A stretch of 64,000 nucleotides of DNA, from contig NZ_WXYO01000006.1 of assembly GCF_009901585.1 (NCBI RefSeq), positions 186,001 through 250,000 of the forward strand, given 5' to 3'. Below the pieces are notes generated by a model. The model was given only the letters and a program-made list of their open reading frames with translations, did no database searches and was not told the origin of the DNA. Below are positions 17,368 to 27,378 of this stretch, piece after piece. A program made the position numbers and the translations under genes. The stretch's first letter is position 1; the number at the start of each line of letters is the position of its first letter. This DNA is from Poritiphilus flavus (GTDB lineage: Bacteria > Bacteroidota > Bacteroidia > Flavobacteriales > Flavobacteriaceae).

Positions 17368-19352
17368 AACATATCTTAGTTAGCATACTGACATTATTTA
17401 CCCTGGGTCTTGCCTTTGCGCAGACTGAGGATGAACCTGTATTGTGGTCGCAGGAAATGAATCAGCTTTCAGATTCTGAATACGAACTCGTCTTTAAGGG
17501 AGACATCCTCGAAGGCTGGCACGTATACTCTCAGTACACGGCGGAAGGTGGCTCTTTACCCAGTGTTTTTACCTATGAAAAGGCGGGAGAATCCTATGAA
17601 TTGCTTGGGGAGACGGAAGAAAGTGAAACCCTTACCGCTTATAGCGATATCTTTGAGGTAGACGAGACCTTTTTCAAGAAAAAGGCGGTTTTTACGCAAA
17701 AGATCCGCCTACTGGAACCCAGACCTAATCAGATTGAGGTCGTTCTTTTTTATCAGGTATGTAAGGAAGTTTGTATTCCCAAGGAAATCGTCTTTAATTT
17801 TTCCCTGGATGGTCAGGCGGTCATTACCGAGGAAAAGACCCTGGATGATAAAAGTAAAGCTCTTGCAGCTTCGCTAAAGCTCGACCTAAAGAATAAGGAG
17901 TTGCTGAGTGCCGAAGGGCAAGTGGATGCTAACGGAGGTTCAGCGCTTTGGATGATCTTTGGTTTGGGATTCCTGGGAGGTTTGATAGCCTTACTGACCC
18001 CCTGTGTTTTTCCCATGATCCCGCTTACTGTGGCTTTCTTTACCAAGCATTCCAGAGACCGTTCAAAAGGAATTCGGAGTGCACTGCTGTACGGTTTCTT
18101 TATCGTCCTGATCTATTTTCTGCTGAGTTTGCCATTTCACCTGTTTGATTCGGTAGACTCTCAGATCCTCAACACCATTGCCACGAATATGTGGCTGAAT
18201 ATTCTGTTCTTCCTGATCTTCGTTTTCTTTGCCTTCTCATTTTTTGGCTATTACGAGCTTACCCTGCCCAGTTCATGGGCAAACAAGATGGATGCAGCCT
18301 CAGGGAAAGTAGGCGGTGCCCTGGGTATTTTTTTCATGGCTGTTACTCTGGCGATAGTTTCATTCTCCTGTACAGGTCCCATTTTAGGCGGTTTGCTGGG
18401 TAGTACTACCTTGGCGGTAGGCGATGTAGCGGATAATTTATCTGCCGGGATGCTCGGCTTTGGCCTGGCCCTTGCATTGCCTTTTGGCTTATTCGCATTG
18501 TTCCCTGCGTGGTTGAATTCCTTGCCGAAATCAGGAGGTTGGATGAATACGGTTAAGGTGGTCCTGGGTTTTCTGGAATTAGCCCTTGCATTGAAGTTTC
18601 TCTCTAATGCGGATCTTGTTGGAAACTGGGGACTGCTTAAAAGGGAGATATTTCTTGGCATTTGGATCCTTCTCGGATTACTGCTTACCATTTACCTCTT
18701 TGGTGGGCTTCGGTTCACAAAAAGTGATAGTGGGCAAAAACTTTCAAAAACCAGGATTGGAGTAGGGGTGCTCAGTGGTCTCTTCGCCATATACTTAATC
18801 CTGGGCTCGCTTCAGTTTGTTAACCTTAAACTACTCAGTGGTTTTCCACCCCCTGATTTCTATAGCATATTTGAAAAAGAAAGCGATTGTCCCCTTGGAA
18901 TAGATTGTTTTAAGGACTTTGATCAGGGAATGACTTTCGCCAAAGAAAACGGTAAGCCCGTTTTGCTTGATTTCACAGGTTGGGCCTGTGTAAACTGTCG
19001 CAAAATGGAAGAAAACGTCTGGAGTGAACCCGAGATCTACAATATGCTAAAAAACGATTTTGTATTGATCTCCCTTTATATTGACGATAGGAAACAGCTG
19101 CCGGAATCAGAGCAATTCGATTTTAAATTCCAGTCGGGTCGGGTAAAGACCATTGAAACCATAGGTGAAAAATGGGGAACCTTCCAAACCGTTAATTTTG
19201 GAGCAATTTCCCAGCCGTATTATGTCTTGTTATCTCCCGAATTAGAAGTTCTGAATTCGGCGATTCAAACAACGGATAGCGACACATACAAGGCCTGGCT
19301 CCAGGGAGGCTTAAGAAAATACGTACAAATCGCCCTGCTTGAAAAAAAGTAG
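17364..19352 (+). CDS. dsbD: thiol:disulfide interchange protein DsbD
   Basis: Inner-membrane electron conduit that passes reducing power from cytoplasmic thioredoxin to periplasmic thiols (disulfide isomerisation, cytochrome c maturation). All three Cys pairs are present in 662 residues. After a signal peptide (to about residue 20) an N-terminal domain carries the Cys pair in FYQVCKEVCIPKE. The eight-helix transmembrane domain has TPCVFPMIPLTVAFF and SFSCTGPILGG, and a C-terminal thioredoxin domain carries FTGWACVNCRKMEENVW. The length is normal for full-length DsbD. Its start overlaps the tilS stop. Confidence 0.95.
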   Translation: MKHILVSILTLFTLGLAFAQTEDEPVLWSQEMNQLSDSEYELVFKGDILEGWHVYSQYTAEGGSLPSVFTYEKAGESYELLGETEESETLTAYSDIFEVDETFFKKKAVFTQKIRLLEPRPNQIEVVLFYQVCKEVCIPKEIVFNFSLDGQAVITEEKTLDDKSKALAASLKLDLKNKELLSAEGQVDANGGSALWMIFGLGFLGGLIALLTPCVFPMIPLTVAFFTKHSRDRSKGIRSALLYGFFIVLIYFLLSLPFHLFDSVDSQILNTIATNMWLNILFFLIFVFFAFSFFGYYELTLPSSWANKMDAASGKVGGALGIFFMAVTLAIVSFSCTGPILGGLLGSTTLAVGDVADNLSAGMLGFGLALALPFGLFALFPAWLNSLPKSGGWMNTVKVVLGFLELALALKFLSNADLVGNWGLLKREIFLGIWILLGLLLTIYLFGGLRFTKSDSGQKLSKTRIGVGVLSGLFAIYLILGSLQFVNLKLLSGFPPPDFYSIFEKESDCPLGIDCFKDFDQGMTFAKENGKPVLLDFTGWACVNCRKMEENVWSEPEIYNMLKNDFVLISLYIDDRKQLPESEQFDFKFQSGRVKTIETIGEKWGTFQTVNFGAISQPYYVLLSPELEVLNSAIQTTDSDTYKAWLQGGLRKYVQIALLEKK

Positions 19353-19465
19353 ATTTTCGTCTTTAGTTATTCAGTTTCAGGCTATTAAAATCAACAACCT
19401 CACTTACGATTACCTGGTTTTTTTATCGTCAAAATACCGCTATCTTTAATATGCAAAACTGACAC

Positions 19466-21862
19466 GTGAAAAAGCTAAAAAGATTTGGCCTTGTTCTTCT
19501 TGCCCTGTTGTTACTACTCGTGATCGCCACAGTGGTCTTATTTTTAAAGCTTAAACCGGACTACGACGGAACTGAATCCATGGCGAATCTCTCCGGCGCT
19601 GTTGAGGTTTACTTTGACCCCCATGGGATTCCGCATATCTATGCACAGAACGAAGAAGATGCCTTCAGGACCCTGGGTTATGTACATGCCCAGGACAGGC
19701 TGTGGCAGATGGAGTTATTGAGGAGGGTTGCGCGTGGAGGCCTGTCCGAGGTTTTTGGAAAGGACCTTATACAGACAGACAAATTCTTTCTTGCACTTGG
19801 CATAGATGAGAACTCCAATAAGGCGGTTGGGCTTCTTTCTCCGGATAGCGAAACCGCCATACTCTCACAGGCATATTTGGATGGAATTAACGAATTCATC
19901 GCCAATGGGCCGACACCAGTTGAATTCTACCTGACCGGTTTGGAAAAGACCGAGTTTACGCTTGTAGATGTTTATAATGCTATGGGCTATATGGCCTTTA
20001 GTTTCGCAATGGCCCACAAAACGGACCCTTTGCTTACTGAGATCAGGGAAAAGTTGGGGCCAGACTACCTGAAAGACCTTGGGATTGATATAGGACCGGA
20101 ATTGGAACGCATCCCCAACCATAAACCCCGGCTAACAGATTCTACCCTGAATTTACTATCTGCGGTTACCGACAGGGCAATGGAAAAGTTGCCGGTACCA
20201 CAATTCATTGGCAGTAACAGCTGGGTACTTGGCCCTGAGAAAACAGCCAACGGCAAGGTTATCCTGGCGAACGACCCCCATATTGGGTTTGCCCAACCAT
20301 CAGTTTGGTACGAGGCACATCTGGTGACCCCGGATTTTGAAAAATACGGCTATCATATGGCGGGTATACCGTTTCCAATCCTTGCTCATGACAGGAATCT
20401 CGCCTTTGGGATGACTATGTTTCAGAATGACGATCTGAATTTTTATTACGAGCAGCAAAATCCCAATGACAGTACCAAATACCGTAGTCCTGACGGATGG
20501 AAAGAGTATGAAACCCTTAGCCGGCAGATTGTGGTTAAGGACTCGGGTAGTGTGACCTTCACCTATCGTAAAACAGCTCACGGACCTCTCATGAATGGAA
20601 TAGCGGCTGAGTTGAAGGAAAGCGACCCGGTTAGCATGTCGTGGATGTACACAAAGGGCGAGAATAAATTACTGGAGGCCTTGTATGGTATGAGCCATGC
20701 TGACGATCTGGAATCTTTCAGGATTAACTTACCTAATGTTCATGCACCGGGATTGAATATTATGTACGGTGATGCCAATGGGAATATAGGATGGTTTGCG
20801 ACTGCAAAGCTCTACCTCATGCCCGATGGTACCCATACCAAGTTCATTCTGGATGGGTCTTCAACCAAAGATGAACCATTGCGCTACCTGGACAATTCAG
20901 AAAATCCCAGGGCTATAAATCCCAGGTCGCATTACGTGTATTCAGCGAATAATCAACCGGATTCCATTACGGGAGGACTTTATCCCGGCTATTATCTGCC
21001 TGAAGACCGTGCAAAACGCATAGTACAATTGCTGGATTCTACGGATAATTGGGACCTGCGCCAGGTAAGTGAAATGATGCTGGATGTGACCTCATCAGTG
21101 AGTCCTGAGGTTGTAAAAAACCTGGCCAAATCCGTGGATGTTAAACAACTGTCCGATGATCAGATCAAAAAACTGGATCGTCTTAGCGCCTGGAACGGGG
21201 ACTTTCCGTTAAATAGCATAGCAGCCTCAGTATATCAGCGATGGATCTCCTTCCTGTTAAGGGACATTTTTATGGATGAACTGGGGGAGGAAGGTTTTAA
21301 TCAGCTACTCAGGACCCATTTGTACAAACGCCTGATCGCTTCTATGGCAAAAATGGAAAATTCCATCTGGTGGGATGATGTCAATTCGGAAGACAGTGTT
21401 GAAACACGCAAAGACATTATTACCCGTTCCCTGGTGCGTGCTATTGAATCGCTGGAAATGGAATTTGGGGAGGATGGCGCCAGCTGGACCTGGGACAAGC
21501 TGCATACCTTGGAGCACAATCATCCAATTGGGCGGGTAGAAGCCTTGAGGTCCTTTTTTAATGTTGGTCCCTTTCCCATCGAAGGAACACGAGGGGTAAT
21601 CAACAATATGTCCTTTACAGATAATACGGAAGGCGGTTACAACGTAAGTTCCGGCCCCTCTACGAGACGTATCATAGACTTCTCCGATATTGAAAATAGC
21701 GTGAGTATTTTACCAACCGGTCAATCCGGAAATCCCTTCAGCCGTTATTACCAGGATCAGGCCGTTTTATACAATAAGGGTGAATTTCGGAAAATGCTTA
21801 TGAATAAAGAGGAAATCGTAGAGACTTCGAATTCTTTGCTTATCTTTAATCCAAGAGATTAG
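19466..21862 (+). CDS. penicillin acylase family protein (Ntn amidohydrolase)
   Basis: Periplasmic amidohydrolase of the penicillin G acylase / AHL acylase group. The precursor self-cleaves so that a Ser becomes the N-terminal nucleophile of the beta chain. The 798 residues comprise a membrane-anchor or signal segment (about 7-27), the alpha part (DPHGIPHIYAQNEEDAFRTLGYVHAQDRLWQ), the cleavage site FIGSNSWVLGP with nucleophile Ser250, and NDPHIGFAQPSVWYEAHL. The late NNMSFTDNTEGGYNVSSGPS block is typical of the quinoprotein/AHL-acylase branch. Start is GTG 19466. A -7-like TATCTTTA lies at 19441-19448. Natural substrate is unknown: penicillin, AHLs or other N-acyl compounds. Confidence 0.9.
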   Translation: MKKLKRFGLVLLALLLLLVIATVVLFLKLKPDYDGTESMANLSGAVEVYFDPHGIPHIYAQNEEDAFRTLGYVHAQDRLWQMELLRRVARGGLSEVFGKDLIQTDKFFLALGIDENSNKAVGLLSPDSETAILSQAYLDGINEFIANGPTPVEFYLTGLEKTEFTLVDVYNAMGYMAFSFAMAHKTDPLLTEIREKLGPDYLKDLGIDIGPELERIPNHKPRLTDSTLNLLSAVTDRAMEKLPVPQFIGSNSWVLGPEKTANGKVILANDPHIGFAQPSVWYEAHLVTPDFEKYGYHMAGIPFPILAHDRNLAFGMTMFQNDDLNFYYEQQNPNDSTKYRSPDGWKEYETLSRQIVVKDSGSVTFTYRKTAHGPLMNGIAAELKESDPVSMSWMYTKGENKLLEALYGMSHADDLESFRINLPNVHAPGLNIMYGDANGNIGWFATAKLYLMPDGTHTKFILDGSSTKDEPLRYLDNSENPRAINPRSHYVYSANNQPDSITGGLYPGYYLPEDRAKRIVQLLDSTDNWDLRQVSEMMLDVTSSVSPEVVKNLAKSVDVKQLSDDQIKKLDRLSAWNGDFPLNSIAASVYQRWISFLLRDIFMDELGEEGFNQLLRTHLYKRLIASMAKMENSIWWDDVNSEDSVETRKDIITRSLVRAIESLEMEFGEDGASWTWDKLHTLEHNHPIGRVEALRSFFNVGPFPIEGTRGVINNMSFTDNTEGGYNVSSGPSTRRIIDFSDIENSVSILPTGQSGNPFSRYYQDQAVLYNKGEFRKMLMNKEEIVETSNSLLIFNPRD

Positions 21863-21961
21863 CTAATTCAAACATCAATACCGGTCCATTCTTTAAATTG
21901 CTATGAAGAGAAGATCTTAGGATCGATCTGAGGGTATGGTTAGGGCCGCATTTTCGTCTAA

Positions 21962-24736
21962 ATGAGATACAAAATACTCGCCCTTACGCTTTTCCTGGCG
22001 CATGCGCTAACTTTCGCACAAACTACCAACACCTTAACATTTTCAGCACAGGATTCTGATATTGAATCTGTTATAAAACAGATTGAAAGCCTGAGTCCCT
22101 ATCGTTTCTACTTCATCAGCCAGTGGTTTGGCTCTAAAAAAGTAAGTGTGGATTTTGCAGATGCCAGCCTGGATGAGGTACTTACAGAGCTTTTTAAGGA
22201 AACAGATATCAATTACTACCAGCTGAATGAAAATGAGGTGGTACTTTCCAAAAACAATACAATCTACGACAGCCTTCCGGAAGATTTCTTTCAAAAAGGA
22301 ACCCCCGTGGTTACGGATGATACCGGTGTAGACCCGGAGAATGAGTCGCCAACACCCATTTTCTATGCGGATGAGACCTCAACGGAAGAGGAACAGATAG
22401 AGACCATACGGATTGGAAGGGAAAACCGTCAGGATCGTCAGGCCAGATATACGCTGTCTGGCTATGTGCGAAACGAAAAGACCAATGAACCTATTGGAGA
22501 CATCGCCATAGTGGTTACCAACAGGGGGTTAGGTACCGTGTCAGACGAAAACGGATATTATCAAATTAGTCTTCCGGCTGGGCGCAACCTGCTGGAAACC
22601 CGCTTTATCGGCATGAAAAGTGTTAAAAAGAACGTGATCGTGTACAATTCCGGTCAACTGGACATATTCGTCGGAGAGAGCGTTCAGCAGTTGAGTGAAG
22701 TTATCCTTGAGGCTGATAAGAAGAAAAATGTAGAAGAGGAGGTGACAGGTACAGAGATCATAGATTCGGAAGAAACTAAAGATATTCCCCTTGTACTTGG
22801 TGAGCGTAACGTCCTTCAGGTAGCTACCACGCTTCCGGGGATCTCCACCGCTGGTGAGGGGGCACTGGGGATCAATGTCAGGGGTGGTAAAACAGATCAG
22901 AACCTGTTCTTAATGGACAATGCCGTGGTGTATAACCCGACCCATTTCTTTGGGATCTTCCAGGCGCTTAACCCCTTTGTTACCAAAAGTGTTGAGATAT
23001 ACAAAGGCAATATCCCCGTGGAATTTGCCGGCCGTCTGTCTTCTGTATTTGATATACAAACCATAGACGGGAATACCGACAAGTTTGCTGGTGAAGCCTC
23101 TATAGGACCGGTTACGGCGAATATCGCCCTTGAAGTCCCTATTAAGGAGGGCAAATCCTCCCTGGTACTGGGCGGTCGGGGCGCCTATTCAGACTGGATC
23201 CTCAGGTCCCTGGACGATGAGGACCTTAGCAACAGTGAAGCCTCTTTCTACGATGTCATTATAAACTATACGGATCGCATTAATGAAAACAACCGCCTGA
23301 AAGCGACGGCCTACTACTCCCGCGATAATTTTAGCATTACTTCAGATTCCCTCTTTGGTTACAGTAACCGGGCAGCTTCCGTGGAATGGAAACACACCTT
23401 TAATGAAAGGAATAATGGAGGGCTGGTATTGTCTAACAGCCGTTACGCCTTTGATATCGAGTTCGATGGCGAAAGCAATACGGATTTTGACCTGGGCTAC
23501 TCGGTAGAGGAAACCGAACTGAAGCTTTACAACAATTTCAGATACAGCGACAAGCATACCTTTAAATATGGGATTGCCGCCAAATTGTATACGGTAAATC
23601 CTGGTTCCATAGATCCGCTTGGACCCGATTCGGCGATCAATCCAATTACGGTTCCGGAGGAAAAAGGCTTCGAAGGAGGTATTTATATAGGGGATAATTT
23701 TACCATATCCGAAAAGTTCGCCATCAATGCAGGAGTACGCTATTCATTTTTTGCAGCCCTTGGGCCTTCGGAACAGCGGGTTTATGCAGAGGGAGTACCC
23801 AGAAATCAGGGGTCCCAGATAGGGACGGAGACCTTTGATAACAATGAGGTCATTGAGACTTATGGCGGGCCGGAACTACGGCTTTCTGCCAGATATCTCA
23901 TCACACCGGACTTTTCGATAAAGGCCAGTGTTAACAATATGTACCAGTATATTCACACCTTGTCCAATACCACTACGGTATCACCCATAGACACCTGGAA
24001 ACTGTCCGATTCCAATATCAAACCACAAACCTCCCAGCAGGCTACCCTGGGCTTCTTTAAGAATTTTGAGGACGATATGTTTGAAGTAAGCCTTGAAGGC
24101 TTTTACAAGCGTTCCCAGGATGTTTTGGATTTTAAGACAGGGGCTCAACTGCTGCTGAACCAGCAAATAGAGACTGAAGTACTTCAGGGAGACGGCCGGG
24201 CCTATGGCGTAGAATTCCTTTTACGCAAGAACCGGGGTAAGCTGAACGGATGGCTGGGCTATACCTATTCCAGATCCAAGATCCGTTTTGACAGCCCTTT
24301 CCCGGAAGAGCGTATCAATGGAGGGGTATTTTTTCCATCCAATTACGATAGGCCTCATGACGTAAGCCTTATCGCGAATTACAAATTCACACGGCGTTAC
24401 AGCTTGTCACTTAATTTTGCATATCAGACGGGGCGACCGGTGACCTATCCCATAGGTCAATTCAATTTCAACAATGCGGAATACGTTTTTTACAGTAATC
24501 GTAATGAATTCCGCATTCCGGATTATTACCGTCTTGATCTGGGTGTAAATATTGAAGGCAACCATAAGATTAAAAAGTTGGCCCATAGTTTCTGGACAAT
24601 TTCCGTTTACAACGTTTTGGGGAGAAACAATCCCTATTCCGTGTTTTTTGTGACAGAAGCGGGAGAAGTAAGGGCGTTGCAAAGCTCCATATTTGCCATT
24701 CCCATCCCGTCTATAACCTATAATTTTAAATTCTAA
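21962..24736 (+). CDS. TonB-dependent receptor with STN and carboxypeptidase-regulatory-like domains
   Basis: Outer-membrane transporter powered by TonB-ExbBD. The 924 residues comprise a signal peptide (1-20, ending TFAQ), an STN domain (about 21-98, FSAQDSDIESVIKQIE), and a linker. A CarboxypepD_reg-like beta-sandwich follows (about 162-238, YTLSGYVRNEKTNEPIGDIA). The plug has RNVLQVATTLPGISTAGEG and GINVRGGKTDQNLFLMDNAV; the 22-strand barrel ends in an aromatic-type FKF. An STN domain often goes with signalling to an anti-sigma factor, but none is encoded nearby. A TTTTCGTCTAA motif abuts its start (21951-21961). Downstream are three DUF4249 lipoproteins, so I infer a multi-component uptake machine for an unknown substrate. 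Confidence 0.92.
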   Translation: MRYKILALTLFLAHALTFAQTTNTLTFSAQDSDIESVIKQIESLSPYRFYFISQWFGSKKVSVDFADASLDEVLTELFKETDINYYQLNENEVVLSKNNTIYDSLPEDFFQKGTPVVTDDTGVDPENESPTPIFYADETSTEEEQIETIRIGRENRQDRQARYTLSGYVRNEKTNEPIGDIAIVVTNRGLGTVSDENGYYQISLPAGRNLLETRFIGMKSVKKNVIVYNSGQLDIFVGESVQQLSEVILEADKKKNVEEEVTGTEIIDSEETKDIPLVLGERNVLQVATTLPGISTAGEGALGINVRGGKTDQNLFLMDNAVVYNPTHFFGIFQALNPFVTKSVEIYKGNIPVEFAGRLSSVFDIQTIDGNTDKFAGEASIGPVTANIALEVPIKEGKSSLVLGGRGAYSDWILRSLDDEDLSNSEASFYDVIINYTDRINENNRLKATAYYSRDNFSITSDSLFGYSNRAASVEWKHTFNERNNGGLVLSNSRYAFDIEFDGESNTDFDLGYSVEETELKLYNNFRYSDKHTFKYGIAAKLYTVNPGSIDPLGPDSAINPITVPEEKGFEGGIYIGDNFTISEKFAINAGVRYSFFAALGPSEQRVYAEGVPRNQGSQIGTETFDNNEVIETYGGPELRLSARYLITPDFSIKASVNNMYQYIHTLSNTTTVSPIDTWKLSDSNIKPQTSQQATLGFFKNFEDDMFEVSLEGFYKRSQDVLDFKTGAQLLLNQQIETEVLQGDGRAYGVEFLLRKNRGKLNGWLGYTYSRSKIRFDSPFPEERINGGVFFPSNYDRPHDVSLIANYKFTRRYSLSLNFAYQTGRPVTYPIGQFNFNNAEYVFYSNRNEFRIPDYYRLDLGVNIEGNHKIKKLAHSFWTISVYNVLGRNNPYSVFFVTEAGEVRALQSSIFAIPIPSITYNFKF

Positions 24737-24742
24737 CCGCTG

Positions 24743-26041
24743 GTGAAGGTGATAGCTAGGTACATATCGAATTTGTTCTTGTTGACTGGGGTCTTTTTGG
24801 GATTTCAGGCCTGTGTAGAACCTTTCGAGGCCACTACGGAGCAATTTGAGAATGCCCTGGTAGTGGATGCCCGCCTGACCGATGAGAACAGGGTTCAGGT
24901 CATTTATCTCTCAAGGACTTTCCCATTTGAGTCCGAGATCGCCGCTGCGGAAACCAATGCCAGTGTCAGCCTTATAGACGAAAGCGGGAACCGTATGGAG
25001 TTTTTGGAAAGTGAAGCAGGGACATACCGTTCCACCGGACCAATGCAACTGTCAGTTGGTACGCGATACCAACTTGAGATCCAGACCTCGGATGGCATGA
25101 ATTATCTATCCGATCCGGAAGAACTGCCATCTCCGGTTGCCATAGGTGATATTCAGGCCATAAGAAGGCCAGATGATCTCGGTGAGGATGGGATTGCGAT
25201 CCTGGTCGATGCTGAGGGAGCTTCCGGAGGCACCAATTTTTACAGATATGAATACGAGGAGACCTTTAAGATCATCGCTCCGGATTACAATCCGTTTGAA
25301 TGGGATGAGGTGGATGACGTTTTTTTTGCTGATGGCGATGGATACGAGGTCACCGTAGCACCAAGGACTGAAGAAGCGCAGACCTGCTTTGGAACCCAGC
25401 ACTCCTTAGACTTGATATTGGCCTCGACAGCGGATCTGAGTACAAACGAACTGGACGACTTTGAAGTGCGCTTCCTGAAAAGCGATAACTATACAATCTC
25501 ACATCGCTATAGCATACTGGTTAAACAATATCATCAGACGGCAGAGGCGAATTCCTATTTCACCACCCTGGAGGACTTTTCATCATCAGAAAGCGTTTTT
25601 ACCAGTACCCAACCGGGATTTTTAGGAGGGAATATCAGGGCAGTAAACACTGAAAATGCGTTGGTATTAGGTTACTTTGAGTTGAGTTCCTATAGCGAAA
25701 AAAGGTTCTTTTTTAACTATAGGGATTTTTATCCGGACGAAGACCTGCCGCCTTATGCGATCAATTGTGCCCCCCTGGGTTCCCCGCCGCTTTATCCTGA
25801 AGGTTTCCACTTTACCTTTATTGACGGGGAACTGGTGGTTGACGGAACAGCCGGTTCACCACTGATATCGGCCATAAAAGCGGGGCTGATAGATTACGTA
25901 GGTGATAATCCGACCTACGGGGAAGTCATTGACGAGGAAGGAAACCGGGACCGGGCTCCTTTTTATACAAAATCTAAGGCCTGCGTGGATTGCAGGGAGT
26001 TGGGGTCCAATGTAGTACCAGATTTTTGGATAGAAGAATGA
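24743..26041 (+). CDS. DUF4249 lipoprotein (copy 1)
   Basis: Exported protein of a Bacteroidota family that travels with STN-type TonB-dependent receptors; function unestablished. The 432 residues start with a lipoprotein signal (GVFLGFQAC, Cys24). A beta-rich region follows with the family pattern ALVVDARLTDENRVQVIYLSRT, LIDESGNRMEFLESEAGTYR, YRYEYEETFKIIAPDYNP, HRYSILVKQYHQTAEANSYF, and the C-terminal CVDCRELGSNVVPDFWIEE. Start is GTG 24743, 6 nt after the receptor stop, so it is cotranscribed. It is clearly more distant from the next two copies than they are from each other. Confidence 0.85.
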   Translation: MKVIARYISNLFLLTGVFLGFQACVEPFEATTEQFENALVVDARLTDENRVQVIYLSRTFPFESEIAAAETNASVSLIDESGNRMEFLESEAGTYRSTGPMQLSVGTRYQLEIQTSDGMNYLSDPEELPSPVAIGDIQAIRRPDDLGEDGIAILVDAEGASGGTNFYRYEYEETFKIIAPDYNPFEWDEVDDVFFADGDGYEVTVAPRTEEAQTCFGTQHSLDLILASTADLSTNELDDFEVRFLKSDNYTISHRYSILVKQYHQTAEANSYFTTLEDFSSSESVFTSTQPGFLGGNIRAVNTENALVLGYFELSSYSEKRFFFNYRDFYPDEDLPPYAINCAPLGSPPLYPEGFHFTFIDGELVVDGTAGSPLISAIKAGLIDYVGDNPTYGEVIDEEGNRDRAPFYTKSKACVDCRELGSNVVPDFWIEE

Positions 26042-27378
26042 AATATATAAGAAATGCATACCTGATATTTTTCGGCCTGATCTTAGGCCTGTGGAGTTGT
26101 ATTGAGGAAATAGGTATAGACACGGAACTCAAAGCTCAGATCGATGTGGATCAGGTTCTGGTGGTAGAGGCTACGCTTACCAATGAACTAAAACCGCAAC
26201 TGGTGACTTTAAGCAGGGCGGTAAGCTTTCTGAATGATAGCATTATCAGCTTTGACGAAACGGAGCCGGCACTTTCGCTCGTTCCCCGGGAAGAGGTCAA
26301 CGAAAAGCCGGTATTGTATGAAAGGGGCGCTGATGTCAGGGTGCGGGATGGTCAGGGCACTGAGATCCGCTTCATAGAAGGTGAACCTGGCAGGTATTTA
26401 TCGGAAACGGCCTTTGCCGCGGAATCTGGTAGGGAGTATCAATTGCTCATCACCACCGCCAGGGGCGAAGTGCTGCAATCGCAGCCGGAATTTTACTCCG
26501 GAGAATCCGCTCTTAATAATATCTACGCGGAACGCGGGAGAAACGAATTTGATGAGGAAGGGATCTTTATCTACATAGATGGTACTGATCTACAGGGACA
26601 ATCTGAATACTTTCGATACAATTACGAAGAGACCTATAAGATAATTGCACCTCTTTGGACCGCTGTAGAATTTAAGCTGACCAACTATGATCCCTGTGCG
26701 CTACCCGTGATCACCTACGATCTGGATGTTGTTCCCCGCGAGCAGGAGGAAAGAGTCTGCTATAATACCAGGGCTTCCGAAAATGTGATCCTCAATTCAA
26801 CAGAAAACCTTGATGGGAATTCGGTAGAACGGTTTCCGGTGCGATTTATCAGCAGAGATGATTTCATCATAACACATAGATACAGCATACTGGTAAGGCA
26901 GTTTGTACAGGATGTTGATGCGTACTCCTTTTATCAGCAATTAGATGAGTTTGCCAAGTCTGAATCTGTTTTTGCACAGGTCCAGCCTGGATTACTGGAA
27001 AGCAACATAAGCTTTGAAGATGGCAGAATGACCCCTGTACTCGGCTACTTTTCCGTGGCCTCAGTTTCGGAAAGCAGATTGTTCTTTGATTTTGAGGATT
27101 TTTTTGATGGAGAACCTAAGCCGGCCTATATCGTCAATTGCAATTTGCAATCCAGTCCGGAGGCACACGTGTCCTTTTGCTCTCCTGGATTAACAGGCAG
27201 ATCTTGTCCTCCGTCCGTTGTTGAGAGAGTAGATATTGATGTGATCTCATATATAGATCAGAATAACGGCGGTTTTGAGGCGGTTTGCCCAGGGCCATAC
27301 ATTTTTGTTGACCGTATTTGTGGAGATTGCACCATACTCGGGAGCAATGTGGTCCCAGATTTTTGGATAGAAGATTGA
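26038..27378 (+). CDS. DUF4249 lipoprotein (copy 2)
   Basis: Second DUF4249 protein (446 residues) with lipobox GLWSC (Cys21). It contains VLVVEATLTNELKPQLVTLS, FRYNYEETYKIIAPLWTAVE, HRYSILVRQFVQDVDAYSFY and CGDCTILGSNVVPDFWIED. ATG 26038 overlaps the stop of copy 1 (ATGA); the frame is open to 25990 only within copy 1's last codons. Most residues are identical to copy 3, so the two arose by recent tandem duplication. Relative to copy 1 it carries an insertion with extra Cys residues near the C-terminus (CSPGLTGRSCPPSV). Confidence 0.85.
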   Translation: MKYIRNAYLIFFGLILGLWSCIEEIGIDTELKAQIDVDQVLVVEATLTNELKPQLVTLSRAVSFLNDSIISFDETEPALSLVPREEVNEKPVLYERGADVRVRDGQGTEIRFIEGEPGRYLSETAFAAESGREYQLLITTARGEVLQSQPEFYSGESALNNIYAERGRNEFDEEGIFIYIDGTDLQGQSEYFRYNYEETYKIIAPLWTAVEFKLTNYDPCALPVITYDLDVVPREQEERVCYNTRASENVILNSTENLDGNSVERFPVRFISRDDFIITHRYSILVRQFVQDVDAYSFYQQLDEFAKSESVFAQVQPGLLESNISFEDGRMTPVLGYFSVASVSESRLFFDFEDFFDGEPKPAYIVNCNLQSSPEAHVSFCSPGLTGRSCPPSVVERVDIDVISYIDQNNGGFEAVCPGPYIFVDRICGDCTILGSNVVPDFWIED